Source: a virus
Direction: 5' to 3' (one strand)
DNA length: 37,284 nucleotides
IMG/VR virus record: IMGVR_UViG_3300031851_000067
Span: 1-37,284 of that record
Shown: positions 1 to 6,118 of the stretch, one piece after another
How positions within the stretch are numbered: the stretch's first letter is position 1
Layout of the letters: each line of letters starts with the position of its first letter
The notes under the pieces: model-generated
The model's input: only the letters and a program-made list of their open reading frames with translations
What the model was told of the DNA's origin: nothing
The model's database searches: none
Translations under genes and position numbers: made by a program

Positions 1-147
1 TATATTATTATCTTTTATAAATTCTTTTAAGTCAAACAAATCATTTATATTAAAACCTAAGTAAGTTGTATTATTAAATTTTAGTTTTTTATATTTAAGT
101 AGTTTACTTTTATAATGATTAGTTTTTAAGTGTTTTAAATTTGACAT
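1..147 (-). CDS. partial leftward gene, hypothetical protein (N-terminal 49 residues)
   Basis: A leftward reading frame starts at an ATG (complement of 145-147) and stays open for 49 codons to the left edge, so only the N-terminus is visible. The protein begins MSNLKHLKTNHYKS, is rich in Lys, Asn and Leu, and shows no motif I recognise. It is the only leftward gene supported here and diverges from the long rightward block, so it probably starts the opposite (early or replication) transcription arm of the phage. In such AT-rich DNA a 49-codon open frame is only moderate evidence; the well-placed ATG and divergent position favour a real gene. Confidence 0.55.
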   Translation of the reverse strand, partial: MSNLKHLKTNHYKSKLLKYKKLKFNNTTYLGFNINDLFDLKEFIKDNNI

Positions 148-172
148 AGTTTATATTTTAATTACACTTATA

Positions 173-325
173 TTATCACATTGTTATAAGATTTGTAACG
201 TATATTATATAATAAAATAATAAAAATATACCTTTTTATAAATTTATGTAATATATATTATATAAAGTAACTAAATACAATAACAATACAAAGAAATTAA
301 ATAAACTTTAATAATAATGTGATAA
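173..325. repeat. separated 10-bp inverted repeat
   Basis: TTATCACATT at 173-182 is exactly complementary to AATGTGATAA at 316-325. The arms flank about 130 bases of very AT-rich DNA just upstream of the leftward gene. It could be an operator pair or part of an origin, but ten-base matches occur by chance in DNA of this composition. Confidence 0.35.
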
Positions 326-423
326 ATGTTATTAATTAATAATAATAATGTAAACGTGTATAAAACAATTGTATAATATGTGAATATACTTAATAAAATT
401 CACTAATATAATAAATATAATTA

Positions 424-439
424 ATAATGTTTACATTAT
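424..439. repeat. 16-bp palindrome
   Basis: ATAATGT, a TT centre and ACATTAT form a perfect 16-base palindrome. Its position in the divergent intergenic region suits a dimeric repressor or activator site. No regulator is visible in the window to pair with it. Confidence 0.35.
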
Positions 440-466
440 ATGTAGTATTTAGTTAATATTACTAAC

Positions 467-540
467 AATAATGCAATGATCTATGTAATGTATTGAAAAT
501 TAAGCAAGTATATACTGATAATAATGCATAGATCTATACA
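467..540. repeat. imperfect direct repeat upstream of the late block
   Basis: Two similar segments, 467-489 and 520-540, share AATAATGCA and GATCTAT at an offset of 53 bases. The second contains the palindrome ATAGATCTAT at 528-537. They lie 130-200 bases before the first rightward gene, a reasonable place for regulator binding. The function is inferred from position only. Confidence 0.35.
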
Positions 541-665
541 AAACACTGTAAATAGTACAATACATAGTGGCATAGGTTGTGAATATGGCTTTAAAATTAA
601 GGTTTTATTGTCAAATACGTAATGCAACCCATTACCTCTATATATCTTAATAAAAATAATTTGAT

Positions 666-806
666 ATGGCAAGACACACGGTAAATGGTTTGTCTCCTTT
701 AACAAGGAAAGACAAATGCTATTATAAAGTAAAGAGACAGTACAAGGTATTCCCTTCGGCTTATGCTTCAGGGGCTATTGCTAAATGTAGAAAGAGAGGG
801 GGCTAA
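666..806 (+). CDS. small basic cysteine-containing phage protein
   Basis: A 46-residue basic protein with two cysteines (Cys18, Cys41). Its core, KVFPSAYASGAIAKCRK (residues 27-43), resembles a short motif (KVWPSAYASGxxVKCRK) that I recall from many uncultured marine and crAss-like phages, where it occurs near structural genes. No enzyme activity is suggested. With its Lys/Arg content and tiny size, a DNA-binding or virion cargo role is plausible but inferred. It is the first supported rightward gene. Its stop overlaps the next start as TAATG at 804-808, which supports the reading frame and translational coupling. No Shine-Dalgarno site precedes it. Confidence 0.75.
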   Translation: MARHTVNGLSPLTRKDKCYYKVKRQYKVFPSAYASGAIAKCRKRGG

Positions 807-1219
807 TGGCATTACCTAAAAATGGAGTAGCCCGTGAGATTCGCCACTATGTTGGCAGTTTATTTATATTCCTTTTAATTATATTCATCGTATTTAGTTT
901 AATGCGATACCCAGTACTAGAAACAAACAAAGAAGTCGTTATGATGCTCATAGGTACACTTGCCGCATCTATAGGGCTTGTCGTTAGCACAATCACAGGC
1001 GCTAAGCCAGATGACGTTAACGCACTTAAATCAGACATCGAAAAGAAACAATTACAAATAGACCATCTTACTAAAGGTAAGGATGATCTAGAGTCAATGA
1101 TCATAAGCTTGCAAAAGCAGATGCTAGACAACCAAGACGATGTAATGGATAAGATTATACTTAAAGCGGCCCTTGATTATGATGACCGCGCACAGGCAAA
1201 AGAAATACTAAAAGAATAA
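806..1219 (+). CDS. membrane protein with two transmembrane helices and a coiled coil (holin-like)
   Basis: This 137-residue protein has two hydrophobic helices, about residues 15-33 and 45-63, joined by a short polar loop. A charged heptad-rich stretch follows at about 70-112 (LKSDIEKKQLQIDHLTKG and onward) that should form a coiled coil. The topology suits an inner-membrane protein with a soluble oligomerising tail. Small phage proteins of this shape are often holins, antiholins or spanin-like proteins, so a lysis role is possible. However, the clear holin and peptidase lie 15 kb away at 16208-17120, so the role stays open. It is coupled to the upstream gene by TAATG. Confidence 0.65.
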   Translation: MALPKNGVAREIRHYVGSLFIFLLIIFIVFSLMRYPVLETNKEVVMMLIGTLAASIGLVVSTITGAKPDDVNALKSDIEKKQLQIDHLTKGKDDLESMIISLQKQMLDNQDDVMDKIILKAALDYDDRAQAKEILKE

Positions 1220-1220
1220 T

Positions 1221-1346
1221 ATGGCATTAACACAAGTATCATCAGACGTAGTAGATTCGTCTATAGCAAAAATAGTTACACTGACGCAATCAGCGTATGA
1301 TGCGCTTAGCTCATACGATTCTTCTACATTATATATAACAACATAG
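1221..1346 (+). CDS. short tail-associated protein fragment-like
   Basis: A 41-residue acidic protein starts one base after the upstream stop and ends three bases before the next start. Its middle, KIVTLTQSAYDAL, followed by Ser/Asp-rich residues and STLYITT at the end, resembles the short TQAxYDAL...DxxTLYxIT segment found in many phage tail-fibre and upper-tail proteins. Here that segment forms nearly the whole protein. It lies next to a Gly-rich fibre gene, so it probably belongs to the same appendage. It may be a stand-alone module or the remnant of a longer fibre gene. Confidence 0.65.
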   Translation: MALTQVSSDVVDSSIAKIVTLTQSAYDALSSYDSSTLYITT

Positions 1347-1349
1347 ATT

Positions 1350-2360
1350 ATGGCAATATACCTAGGAGCAGCACAATTAGATGGTGGTGGTAGTGGTGGA
1401 GGTGGAGGTGGCCTTCCTGAAACACAAGTATTTACGTCTTCTGCAGTATGGACTGTGCCTCAAAAAATAATAGATGAGATCGCGAGCGAAGGTCATGCAG
1501 AGGTGGGGTTGCTGATGGTGGGCGGTGGGTCTACTCAAACTACAGCGTCTGATTCTGCCACCAGATCAGGGGAGGTGGTTCAAGAATATTACCAGTTAAC
1601 AGCTAATGACTATGATGATCCAACCGCTGCAACACCTCAAATAACAGTAACAGTAGGAGCTGCCGGAGGACTTACAGGAATAACAGAAGTCGGTGATGCT
1701 AATGCGCCATCGGCATTGGATAATATAACACAAAACAACAGCTTTTCGGACACTAATTCTGGTAGTGGTGTTACACTAACACTAGCTACTACCACTCAAA
1801 CAGTAGCTAACAATCAGTATATAGCAAAAAATGGCTCAGGTAATCCAGCAATAACTAGGGCTAGAATAACTAGCTTTACTCCCTACAGTGGAACATATAC
1901 CGCATCTGGTAACGGATTAACTATTACTACGACTGGAGGAACTGTATTATCAGATACAGGAAGCTTAGGCACTAAAGACATACAGTGGGAAGATGATGAT
2001 CCCGCGTATCTTACCTCAATACGTTTCCAATGGCAAAGGTTTTCATCATATGTAAGCGTTACCGCTACTTGGAATGGAACTGGATGGACTTGGTCTCGCA
2101 GCGGTGGGGATGCTAATTCTAATGCTGCCTCTGCTAGCTTTGGGTTTGCGATAGATTATGGGGTAACTGGTGGAATAACCAGTGCAAAAAAAGCTAGAGA
2201 AGGTTCAAGTTCTGAATATACAGAATTTTTAAGTAATCCATATTCAAGAGATGGATATGGAGGGGGTTATGGTAAAAACACACAACATGGAACGCCTTTA
2301 TATTTGTCTGAGAGTTTAGGCTCGCCAGGTCAGGGTGGTTACTTACAAATATTTTTCTAA
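1350..2360 (+). CDS. glycine-rich tail fibre / adhesin
   Basis: A 336-residue protein. The N-terminus has an 11-residue run of Gly and Ser (about 13-21), then FTSSAVWTVP, a motif common in phage Gly-rich adhesins. The middle is Ser/Thr/Asn/Gly-rich, as in beta-structured fibres. The C-terminus is also Gly-rich (YGGGYGK, then SPGQGGYLQIFF), like the tips of Gly-rich adhesins in which turns pack as polyglycine helices and hydrophobic residues close the end. It probably binds the host surface at a fibre tip. It ends in a TAATG overlap with a small accessory gene, like adhesin/accessory pairs elsewhere. Family assignment is by motif. Confidence 0.7.
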   Translation: MAIYLGAAQLDGGGSGGGGGGLPETQVFTSSAVWTVPQKIIDEIASEGHAEVGLLMVGGGSTQTTASDSATRSGEVVQEYYQLTANDYDDPTAATPQITVTVGAAGGLTGITEVGDANAPSALDNITQNNSFSDTNSGSGVTLTLATTTQTVANNQYIAKNGSGNPAITRARITSFTPYSGTYTASGNGLTITTTGGTVLSDTGSLGTKDIQWEDDDPAYLTSIRFQWQRFSSYVSVTATWNGTGWTWSRSGGDANSNAASASFGFAIDYGVTGGITSAKKAREGSSSEYTEFLSNPYSRDGYGGGYGKNTQHGTPLYLSESLGSPGQGGYLQIFF

Positions 2361-2506
2361 TGGAAATAGCACTAATTAAAGAAGGAGTAGTAGTTAATAG
2401 AGTAATGGTTAATTCTGTAGAAATGGCGCAAGCAATTTTTCCTGGCTATACAGCTATAGAAGACAACTCTAGAAGCTATAACATAGGTGATAACTATCAA
2501 AATTAA
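2360..2506 (+). CDS. small fibre-associated protein
   Basis: A 48-residue protein coupled by TAATG on both sides (2358-2362 and 2504-2508). It begins MEIALIKEGVVVNRV and ends SYNIGDNYQN. The pattern IALIKxGxVxNxxxxxS, then FPGY and a late IGDxY, is seen in short phage proteins encoded just after tail fibres and at the ends of fibre-assembly proteins. A role as an accessory or assembly factor of the upstream Gly-rich fibre is therefore reasonable but unproven. The two overlapping junctions strongly support it as a real gene despite its size. Confidence 0.65.
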   Translation: MEIALIKEGVVVNRVMVNSVEMAQAIFPGYTAIEDNSRSYNIGDNYQN

Positions 2507-2778
2507 TGGCAGTACGCAAAACTAAAAAAGGAGCAAATCTTAAACGCTGGTTTAAAGAAAAGTGGACCGACGAGAAAGGCAATCCTTGTGGTTCTGCTAA
2601 ACGCAAAGGTGTAAAGAAGTGTAGGCCTTCTAAACGTATATCAGGTAAGACAGTTAAAACCTGGGGTGAAATGAGTAGCTCTGAAAAACGTAAGGCTGTT
2701 GCACAGAAGAAGCGTGTAGGCATGGGTAAACGTGCACCACAAATAAGAAGAAAGAAAACAAAACGTAAAAAGAAATAA
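2506..2778 (+). CDS. small highly basic DNA-binding-like protein
   Basis: A 90-residue protein with about one third Lys/Arg and a fully charged C-terminus (RRKKTKRKKK). The N-terminal part (WFKEKWTDEKGNPCGSAKR, about 14-32) and Cys-Arg-Pro-Ser near residue 39 form a two-cysteine block. TWGEMSSSEKRKAV (about 50-63) follows. I recall closely related short proteins in other marine phages and in large eukaryotic DNA viruses, with no assigned function. Composition suggests nucleic-acid binding or packaging inside the virion. It starts a run of six such tiny genes before the chaperonin operon and is coupled upstream by TAATG. Confidence 0.75.
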   Translation: MAVRKTKKGANLKRWFKEKWTDEKGNPCGSAKRKGVKKCRPSKRISGKTVKTWGEMSSSEKRKAVAQKKRVGMGKRAPQIRRKKTKRKKK

Positions 2779-2780
2779 TT

Positions 2781-2900
2781 ATGGGTAAAAAAGGAACAAC
2801 TGTAATGCCTGGCGTTTATGCTAAGCTAAAAGGCAGAACTGAATCATCGAAACTATTGGGGCTTAAGAAAAAGTCACCTATTAAAAAATACATGAAATAA
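2781..2900 (+). CDS. basic microprotein
   Basis: A 39-residue protein with about 30 percent Lys/Arg (MGKKGTTVMPG at the start, KKKSPIKKYMK at the end). It starts two bases after the upstream stop, and its own stop overlaps the next start as TAATG (2898-2902). Nothing in it identifies a function. Composition and position suggest a nucleic-acid-binding or virion-packaged protein like its neighbours. Confidence 0.6.
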   Translation: MGKKGTTVMPGVYAKLKGRTESSKLLGLKKKSPIKKYMK

Positions 2901-3127
2901 TGTACGGGCCTATTAAAAAAGTAGCTAAAAAAAGCGGCTATACAGAAAATAACGCGGAACCCAATGGATTAACTCCAAACCAAGAAAAAAATTTATCCCC
3001 AGAATTAAAAAGTGCAATTAAAGAAAAAAAAGGTTTTATGAGGTATGCTGATGGTTCTGTGCCAACAGAAATGTCAGATCCACTTCCAAGATTCTGTGGA
3101 GGAACATCAAAACCATATAAAAAATAA
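2900..3127 (+). CDS. small hypothetical protein
   Basis: A 75-residue, mildly basic protein with an Asn/Lys-rich N-terminal half and a C-terminal region containing GFMRYADGSVP, a single cysteine (FCGG) and a Lys-rich end. No family is recognised. It is less basic than its neighbours and predicted to be largely disordered from its Pro, Gly, Asn and Lys content. The TAATG overlap with the preceding gene and the tight cluster support it as real. Confidence 0.6.
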   Translation: MYGPIKKVAKKSGYTENNAEPNGLTPNQEKNLSPELKSAIKEKKGFMRYADGSVPTEMSDPLPRFCGGTSKPYKK

Positions 3128-3131
3128 TATT

Positions 3132-3215
3132 ATGTCAGAAGAAAAAAAAGTAGTAAAAAAAGAAAAAGTACAAAAGCCTAAGCCGGCACCAAAACCTTAC
3201 GTAGACGTAAGATAA
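3132..3215 (+). CDS. 27-residue Lys/Pro-rich microprotein
   Basis: A 27-codon frame beginning MSEEKKVVKKEKVQ and continuing with Lys-Pro repeats to YVDVR. It starts four bases after the upstream stop, and its stop forms a TAATG overlap with the next start (3213-3217). Without it the cluster would have an 87-base gap, unlike the rest of this packed region. The low-complexity Lys/Pro sequence resembles a histone-tail-like peptide. Function unknown. Confidence 0.5.
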   Translation: MSEEKKVVKKEKVQKPKPAPKPYVDVR

Positions 3216-3454
3216 TGCCGCAAAAATTATCTCCTGCGGCCCGTAAAAGAAAAGCGGCCCGTGACCTTGCATATGCTAAAACTCCCCGGCGTCGAGCTAT
3301 GAAGGCGGAGAATCAAAGAAAAAGACGCAGTGCACTTAAAAGGGGATTGAATATACAGGGTAAAGATTATGACCACAATAAAAAGAAGTTTGTACCAGTT
3401 AAAACAAACAGAGGTGGTTATGGCAAAGGTACTAAAAAATACAACACAAAATGA
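3215..3454 (+). CDS. small highly basic protein
   Basis: A 79-residue protein with over one third Lys/Arg. It starts MPQKLSPAARKRKAARDLAY, continues with RRRAMKAENQRKRR and ends in a Gly/Lys/Thr/Asn-rich tail. The N-terminal half should form an amphipathic basic helix. Small proteins with the start LSPAARKRKAxRD occur in other uncultured phages, without known function. Nucleic-acid binding is the natural inference. The gene is coupled by TAATG upstream and ends in an ATGA overlap (3451-3454) with the next gene. Confidence 0.7.
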   Translation: MPQKLSPAARKRKAARDLAYAKTPRRRAMKAENQRKRRSALKRGLNIQGKDYDHNKKKFVPVKTNRGGYGKGTKKYNTK

Positions 3455-3795
3455 AACCATTTACTAATAAGTTTGCTAGCTGCAGTTGCGGCGCAACACC
3501 TTTAGCAAGAAGAAAGTCAAATGCTCCTTCTCGTAAAAAGTCTAAAGGCTACTATGCTAAAGTAAAGTCCGGAAGCGGTACTGGTTCTAAAGCAGGTGGC
3601 GGAATGACCTCTAGAGGCGTAGCTAAATATAGAAAAGACAATCCGGGGTCAAAGCTTAAGACAGCCGTGACAACTGCACCCTCAAAACTTAAAAGGGGTA
3701 GTAAAGCCTGGAAGCGTAGAAAATCATTTTGTGCCAGATCGAGAAGCTGGAAGTCAGAGCGTGGTAAAGCAGCACGCCGTAAATGGAACTGCTAA
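3451..3795 (+). CDS. basic protein with C-terminal KSFCAR...WNC motif
   Basis: A 114-residue protein, very rich in Lys, Arg and Ser. The N-terminus has a Cys cluster (ASCSCG). The C-terminal half carries GMTSRGVAKYRKDNPGSKL, then TTAPSKLKRGSKAWKRR, KSFCARSRSW and a final RRKWNC. This block with the FCAR and WNC cysteines is a recognisable small domain, probably the one Pfam lists as a DUF6321-type domain, found in phages and large eukaryotic DNA viruses. The paired cysteines suggest a disulphide or metal site. DNA binding or virion packaging is inferred from composition. It is the last small basic gene before the chaperonin operon. Confidence 0.75.
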   Translation: MKPFTNKFASCSCGATPLARRKSNAPSRKKSKGYYAKVKSGSGTGSKAGGGMTSRGVAKYRKDNPGSKLKTAVTTAPSKLKRGSKAWKRRKSFCARSRSWKSERGKAARRKWNC

Positions 3796-3810
3796 TATAA
3801 CTTATATCAA

Positions 3811-3829
3811 TCAAATCAAATTAAATTAA
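3811..3829 (+). promoter_or_regulatory. A/T-rich translation leader of groEL (no Shine-Dalgarno)
   Basis: The 34-base gap before the GroEL start contains no AGGAGG-like element. It ends in TCAAATTAAATTAA directly before ATG. Bacteroidota ribosomes rarely use Shine-Dalgarno pairing and favour A/T-rich leaders, so this probably serves as the ribosome loading site. Similar TTAAATTAAATG leaders precede 16208, 17131 and 28049. Confidence 0.5.
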
Positions 3830-5428
3830 ATGGCAATACAATTCGGATCGCCTAAAATAGTTAAAGAACTTAGCTTCGGTACAGATGCTAAGCAAAAACT
3901 AATAGACGGCATTAATAAACTAGCAAAAGCGGTAGGTAGTACACTCGGTGCATCAGGAAGAACGGTAGTTCTTGAAGATGACTTTGGTAACCCACACGTG
4001 ACTAAAGACGGGGTTACTGTAGCAAACTACATTAATTTAGAAGACCCAGTAGAAAACCTGGGTGTTACTATGCTTAAGCAAGCTTCTCGCCAAACTGCAT
4101 CTAAAGCAGGTGATGGCACAACAACCTCAACAGTATTAGCGCAAGCTATAATTCACAACTACTTTAATCAAAAGGGAGAAGAATATTCTTTTAGAGATAT
4201 TAAAAATGGTGTTTCAGCTTTTGCAAAGCATACTATAAAAGAATTAGAAAAAAGAAGTGTTCCCGTTGATGATAAAAGATTAAACCAAGTTTCTAGAATA
4301 TCAGCCAATAATGACACTGAGCTTGGTGACTTCATAGCAGAAGCATTTAAGTCTGCGGGAGATAACGGAGTGGTTACAATGGAAACCTCACCGTCAAATG
4401 AAACATACATAGATGTAGTAGATGGAACCCATATTAATGCTACATCGAAAAGTATACACTTCTATACTAATAGAGAAAAAGAAGTAAGTGAACTAGACAA
4501 GCCATTAGTATTCTTATGCGCGTCTGAAGTAACTAATATAAGAAGAATACAAACAATACTGGAGCATGCGATCAAGTCCAATAGATCGTTATTGCTTATT
4601 GCCCCTTGCGAACAGCAGGTAGTGTCAGCTTTAGCGATGAATCACGTAAAGGGCAATATTAAGTGTAATATCATAGATCCTCCGTCGTTTGGGCTGAAGC
4701 GTAAGGACATACTGGATGATATTGCCCTTCTAACGGGTGCTACTGTTATTGATGAGAACTTAGGTGACTCATTAGACAACATCACCCCAGAAGTGTTAGG
4801 ACAAGCCGATAAGGCTATCATAGATAATGATGGTACTACTCTTGCTATTAAAGAAGTATCACAAGAAGTTACAGAACGCGTAGATTATTTAAAAGCGCAG
4901 TTAGACGAAGAAGAGCACCATGTAATGCGCCCTCATATCGAAAACCGACTGGCGATATTGTCAGGTGGAGTTTCTATAGTGTATGTAGGTGGAGATACAG
5001 ATGTTGAAGTTTCAGAAAAGAAAGATAGAGTTGACGATGCTATACACGCCGTAAGGGCCGCTAAGAAGGAAGGCATACTTCCAGGTGGTGGTTCTGCGCT
5101 TGTTCATGCGGCAAACTCTGATTGGCAAATGAAACTTAACCCCGGTGAGCTTAAAGGTGTAAGTATATTGAAACAATCTTTATACGCACCTTTTTTACTT
5201 ATACTGAGTAATGCAGGATTAAATTCAGCGGAGTATACTGGATTAGGTAAATGGGGGAACGGTGTAGACGTCATAGATGGCAAAATCAAAGATATGCGCA
5301 AAGCGGGTATTATTGATCCTCTTCTTGTTACTAAGTCAGCGCTTCAAAACGCTATATCTGTAGCTACTACTATTCTTTCAACTGATTGTGTAATTTCAAA
5401 CGTAAGAGAAAATGAAGGCAATAGGTAG
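3830..5428 (+). CDS. groEL: phage-encoded chaperonin GroEL (Hsp60)
   Basis: A 532-residue group I chaperonin, close to the 548 of the bacterial form. Conserved features include VTKDGVTVA (58-66) and the nucleotide motif GDGTTT (94-99, Asp95 matching the phosphate/Mg-binding Asp). The apical domain contains SFGLKRKDILDDIALLTG, followed by the hydrolysis Asp in RVDDAI (Asp402/403) and PGGGSAL (418-424). The C-terminus lacks the usual Gly-Gly-Met tail. GroEL rings fold substrate proteins in an ATP-driven cycle with GroES, whose gene overlaps the end of this one. Its place among tail and fibre genes suggests the clients are abundant virion proteins. Sequence is divergent but catalytic positions look intact, so it is probably active. 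Confidence 0.95.
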   Translation: MAIQFGSPKIVKELSFGTDAKQKLIDGINKLAKAVGSTLGASGRTVVLEDDFGNPHVTKDGVTVANYINLEDPVENLGVTMLKQASRQTASKAGDGTTTSTVLAQAIIHNYFNQKGEEYSFRDIKNGVSAFAKHTIKELEKRSVPVDDKRLNQVSRISANNDTELGDFIAEAFKSAGDNGVVTMETSPSNETYIDVVDGTHINATSKSIHFYTNREKEVSELDKPLVFLCASEVTNIRRIQTILEHAIKSNRSLLLIAPCEQQVVSALAMNHVKGNIKCNIIDPPSFGLKRKDILDDIALLTGATVIDENLGDSLDNITPEVLGQADKAIIDNDGTTLAIKEVSQEVTERVDYLKAQLDEEEHHVMRPHIENRLAILSGGVSIVYVGGDTDVEVSEKKDRVDDAIHAVRAAKKEGILPGGGSALVHAANSDWQMKLNPGELKGVSILKQSLYAPFLLILSNAGLNSAEYTGLGKWGNGVDVIDGKIKDMRKAGIIDPLLVTKSALQNAISVATTILSTDCVISNVRENEGNR

Positions 5429-5672
5429 ATACATTATTATTTCTGAAATAAAAGAAGACATAAAGAAAACAGACGGTGGGCTGCTACTTGCAGAAAACCA
5501 CCGCGAAGATATAAGATACCGCACTGCAGATGTTATTTCTGTAGGTACAGCGGTAGAGGGTGTAAATGTAAATGACAAAATATATTATGACAGACATGCT
5601 GGACATAATATAGAAATTGGTAAAGATATTTATAAAGTTATACAAGAGCAAGATGTTATAATAGTATTGTAA
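5412..5672 (+). CDS. groES: phage-encoded co-chaperonin GroES (Cpn10)
   Basis: An 86-residue Cpn10, about ten residues shorter than typical GroES. The order of elements is that of the family: MKAIGRYIIISEI strand, a mobile loop with GGLLLAE (22-28) that should contact GroEL, DVISVGTAV strand (about 40-48), VNDKIYYDRH and the closing YKVIQEQDVIIVL. The start lies 17 bases inside the GroEL gene in another frame, so translation is coupled and stoichiometry probably linked. The stop overlaps the next start as TAATG. The order groEL-groES is reversed relative to the common bacterial groES-groEL operon. Confidence 0.93.
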   Translation: MKAIGRYIIISEIKEDIKKTDGGLLLAENHREDIRYRTADVISVGTAVEGVNVNDKIYYDRHAGHNIEIGKDIYKVIQEQDVIIVL

Positions 5673-6118
5673 TGGATAGAAGCGATTTTTTAGAGCGAGG
5701 CGAACTAAAAGTTGACTTTCTTAAATATTACAGGCTTGTGTCTCGCTGGGCTTGTAAAGAAAACAATATATCAATATCAGATTTAGAATTGTTATTTTAT
5801 TTAGACCCCATCAAATACTTTACTATAAAAGACTTTCAAAACGGTACCATGTACTACCATTGGGATAGGCAAAGATTTTATCGTTTACAGAGAGAAGAGT
5901 GGGTAGAAAAGATACATAAAGGTAACGGCCGTTTAGGCGATCACAATAAATACAAAGTATCTTTCAAAGGCAAAAGACTTATTAATAGAATATATAAAAT
6001 ATTAATAGGCGAAGAAGATATGCCTTTATCTGCTAAACGCGGTTTTGGAAAACGCAAGACTTATGTGGATAAAGTATATTCAAACGCAATAGATAAATTT
6101 AACAAAGATAAATTATAA
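5672..6118 (+). CDS. conserved phage protein, possible winged-helix fold
   Basis: A 148-residue basic protein. The segment from about residue 18 to 110 alternates predicted helices (LVSRWACKENN, ISDLELLFYL, RQRFYRLQREEWVEKIHK) with a short hairpin-like stretch before YKVSFKGKRLINRIYKIL. That is the layout of a MarR-like winged helix followed by a dimerising helix. The C-terminus is basic (KRGFGKRKTYVDKVYSNAI). It might be a phage transcription regulator or DNA-binding structural factor. It is coupled to GroES by TAATG and its stop abuts the next start (TAAATG). The fold assignment is tentative. Confidence 0.55.
   Translation: MDRSDFLERGELKVDFLKYYRLVSRWACKENNISISDLELLFYLDPIKYFTIKDFQNGTMYYHWDRQRFYRLQREEWVEKIHKGNGRLGDHNKYKVSFKGKRLINRIYKILIGEEDMPLSAKRGFGKRKTYVDKVYSNAIDKFNKDKL

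Larger units (their letters stand above)
148..665. other. AT-rich divergent intergenic region between the two transcription arms
   Basis: This 518-base stretch has no convincing gene. It is much richer in A and T than the coding DNA, especially before about 480, and separates the leftward gene from the first rightward gene. It should contain the promoters of both arms and could include an origin. I looked for the Bacteroidota promoter pattern (TTG, about 19 bases, TAnnTTTG) on both strands and found no clear match. Short repeats at 173-182/316-325, 424-439 and 467-540 are listed separately. Tiny rightward frames at 524-622 (32 codons) and 585-650 (21 codons, starting MALKLRFYCQ) cannot be confirmed. 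Confidence 0.7.

Noticed and set aside
524-650. Two short rightward frames (524-622 and 585-650)
   Set aside because: Both are under 35 codons, overlap each other and show no recognised motif; the TAATG at 620-624 is suggestive but not enough.
481-705. Leftward 74-codon open frame in the intergenic region
   Set aside because: It overlaps the start of the better supported small gene at 666-806, has no motif, and long open frames occur by chance in AT-rich DNA.
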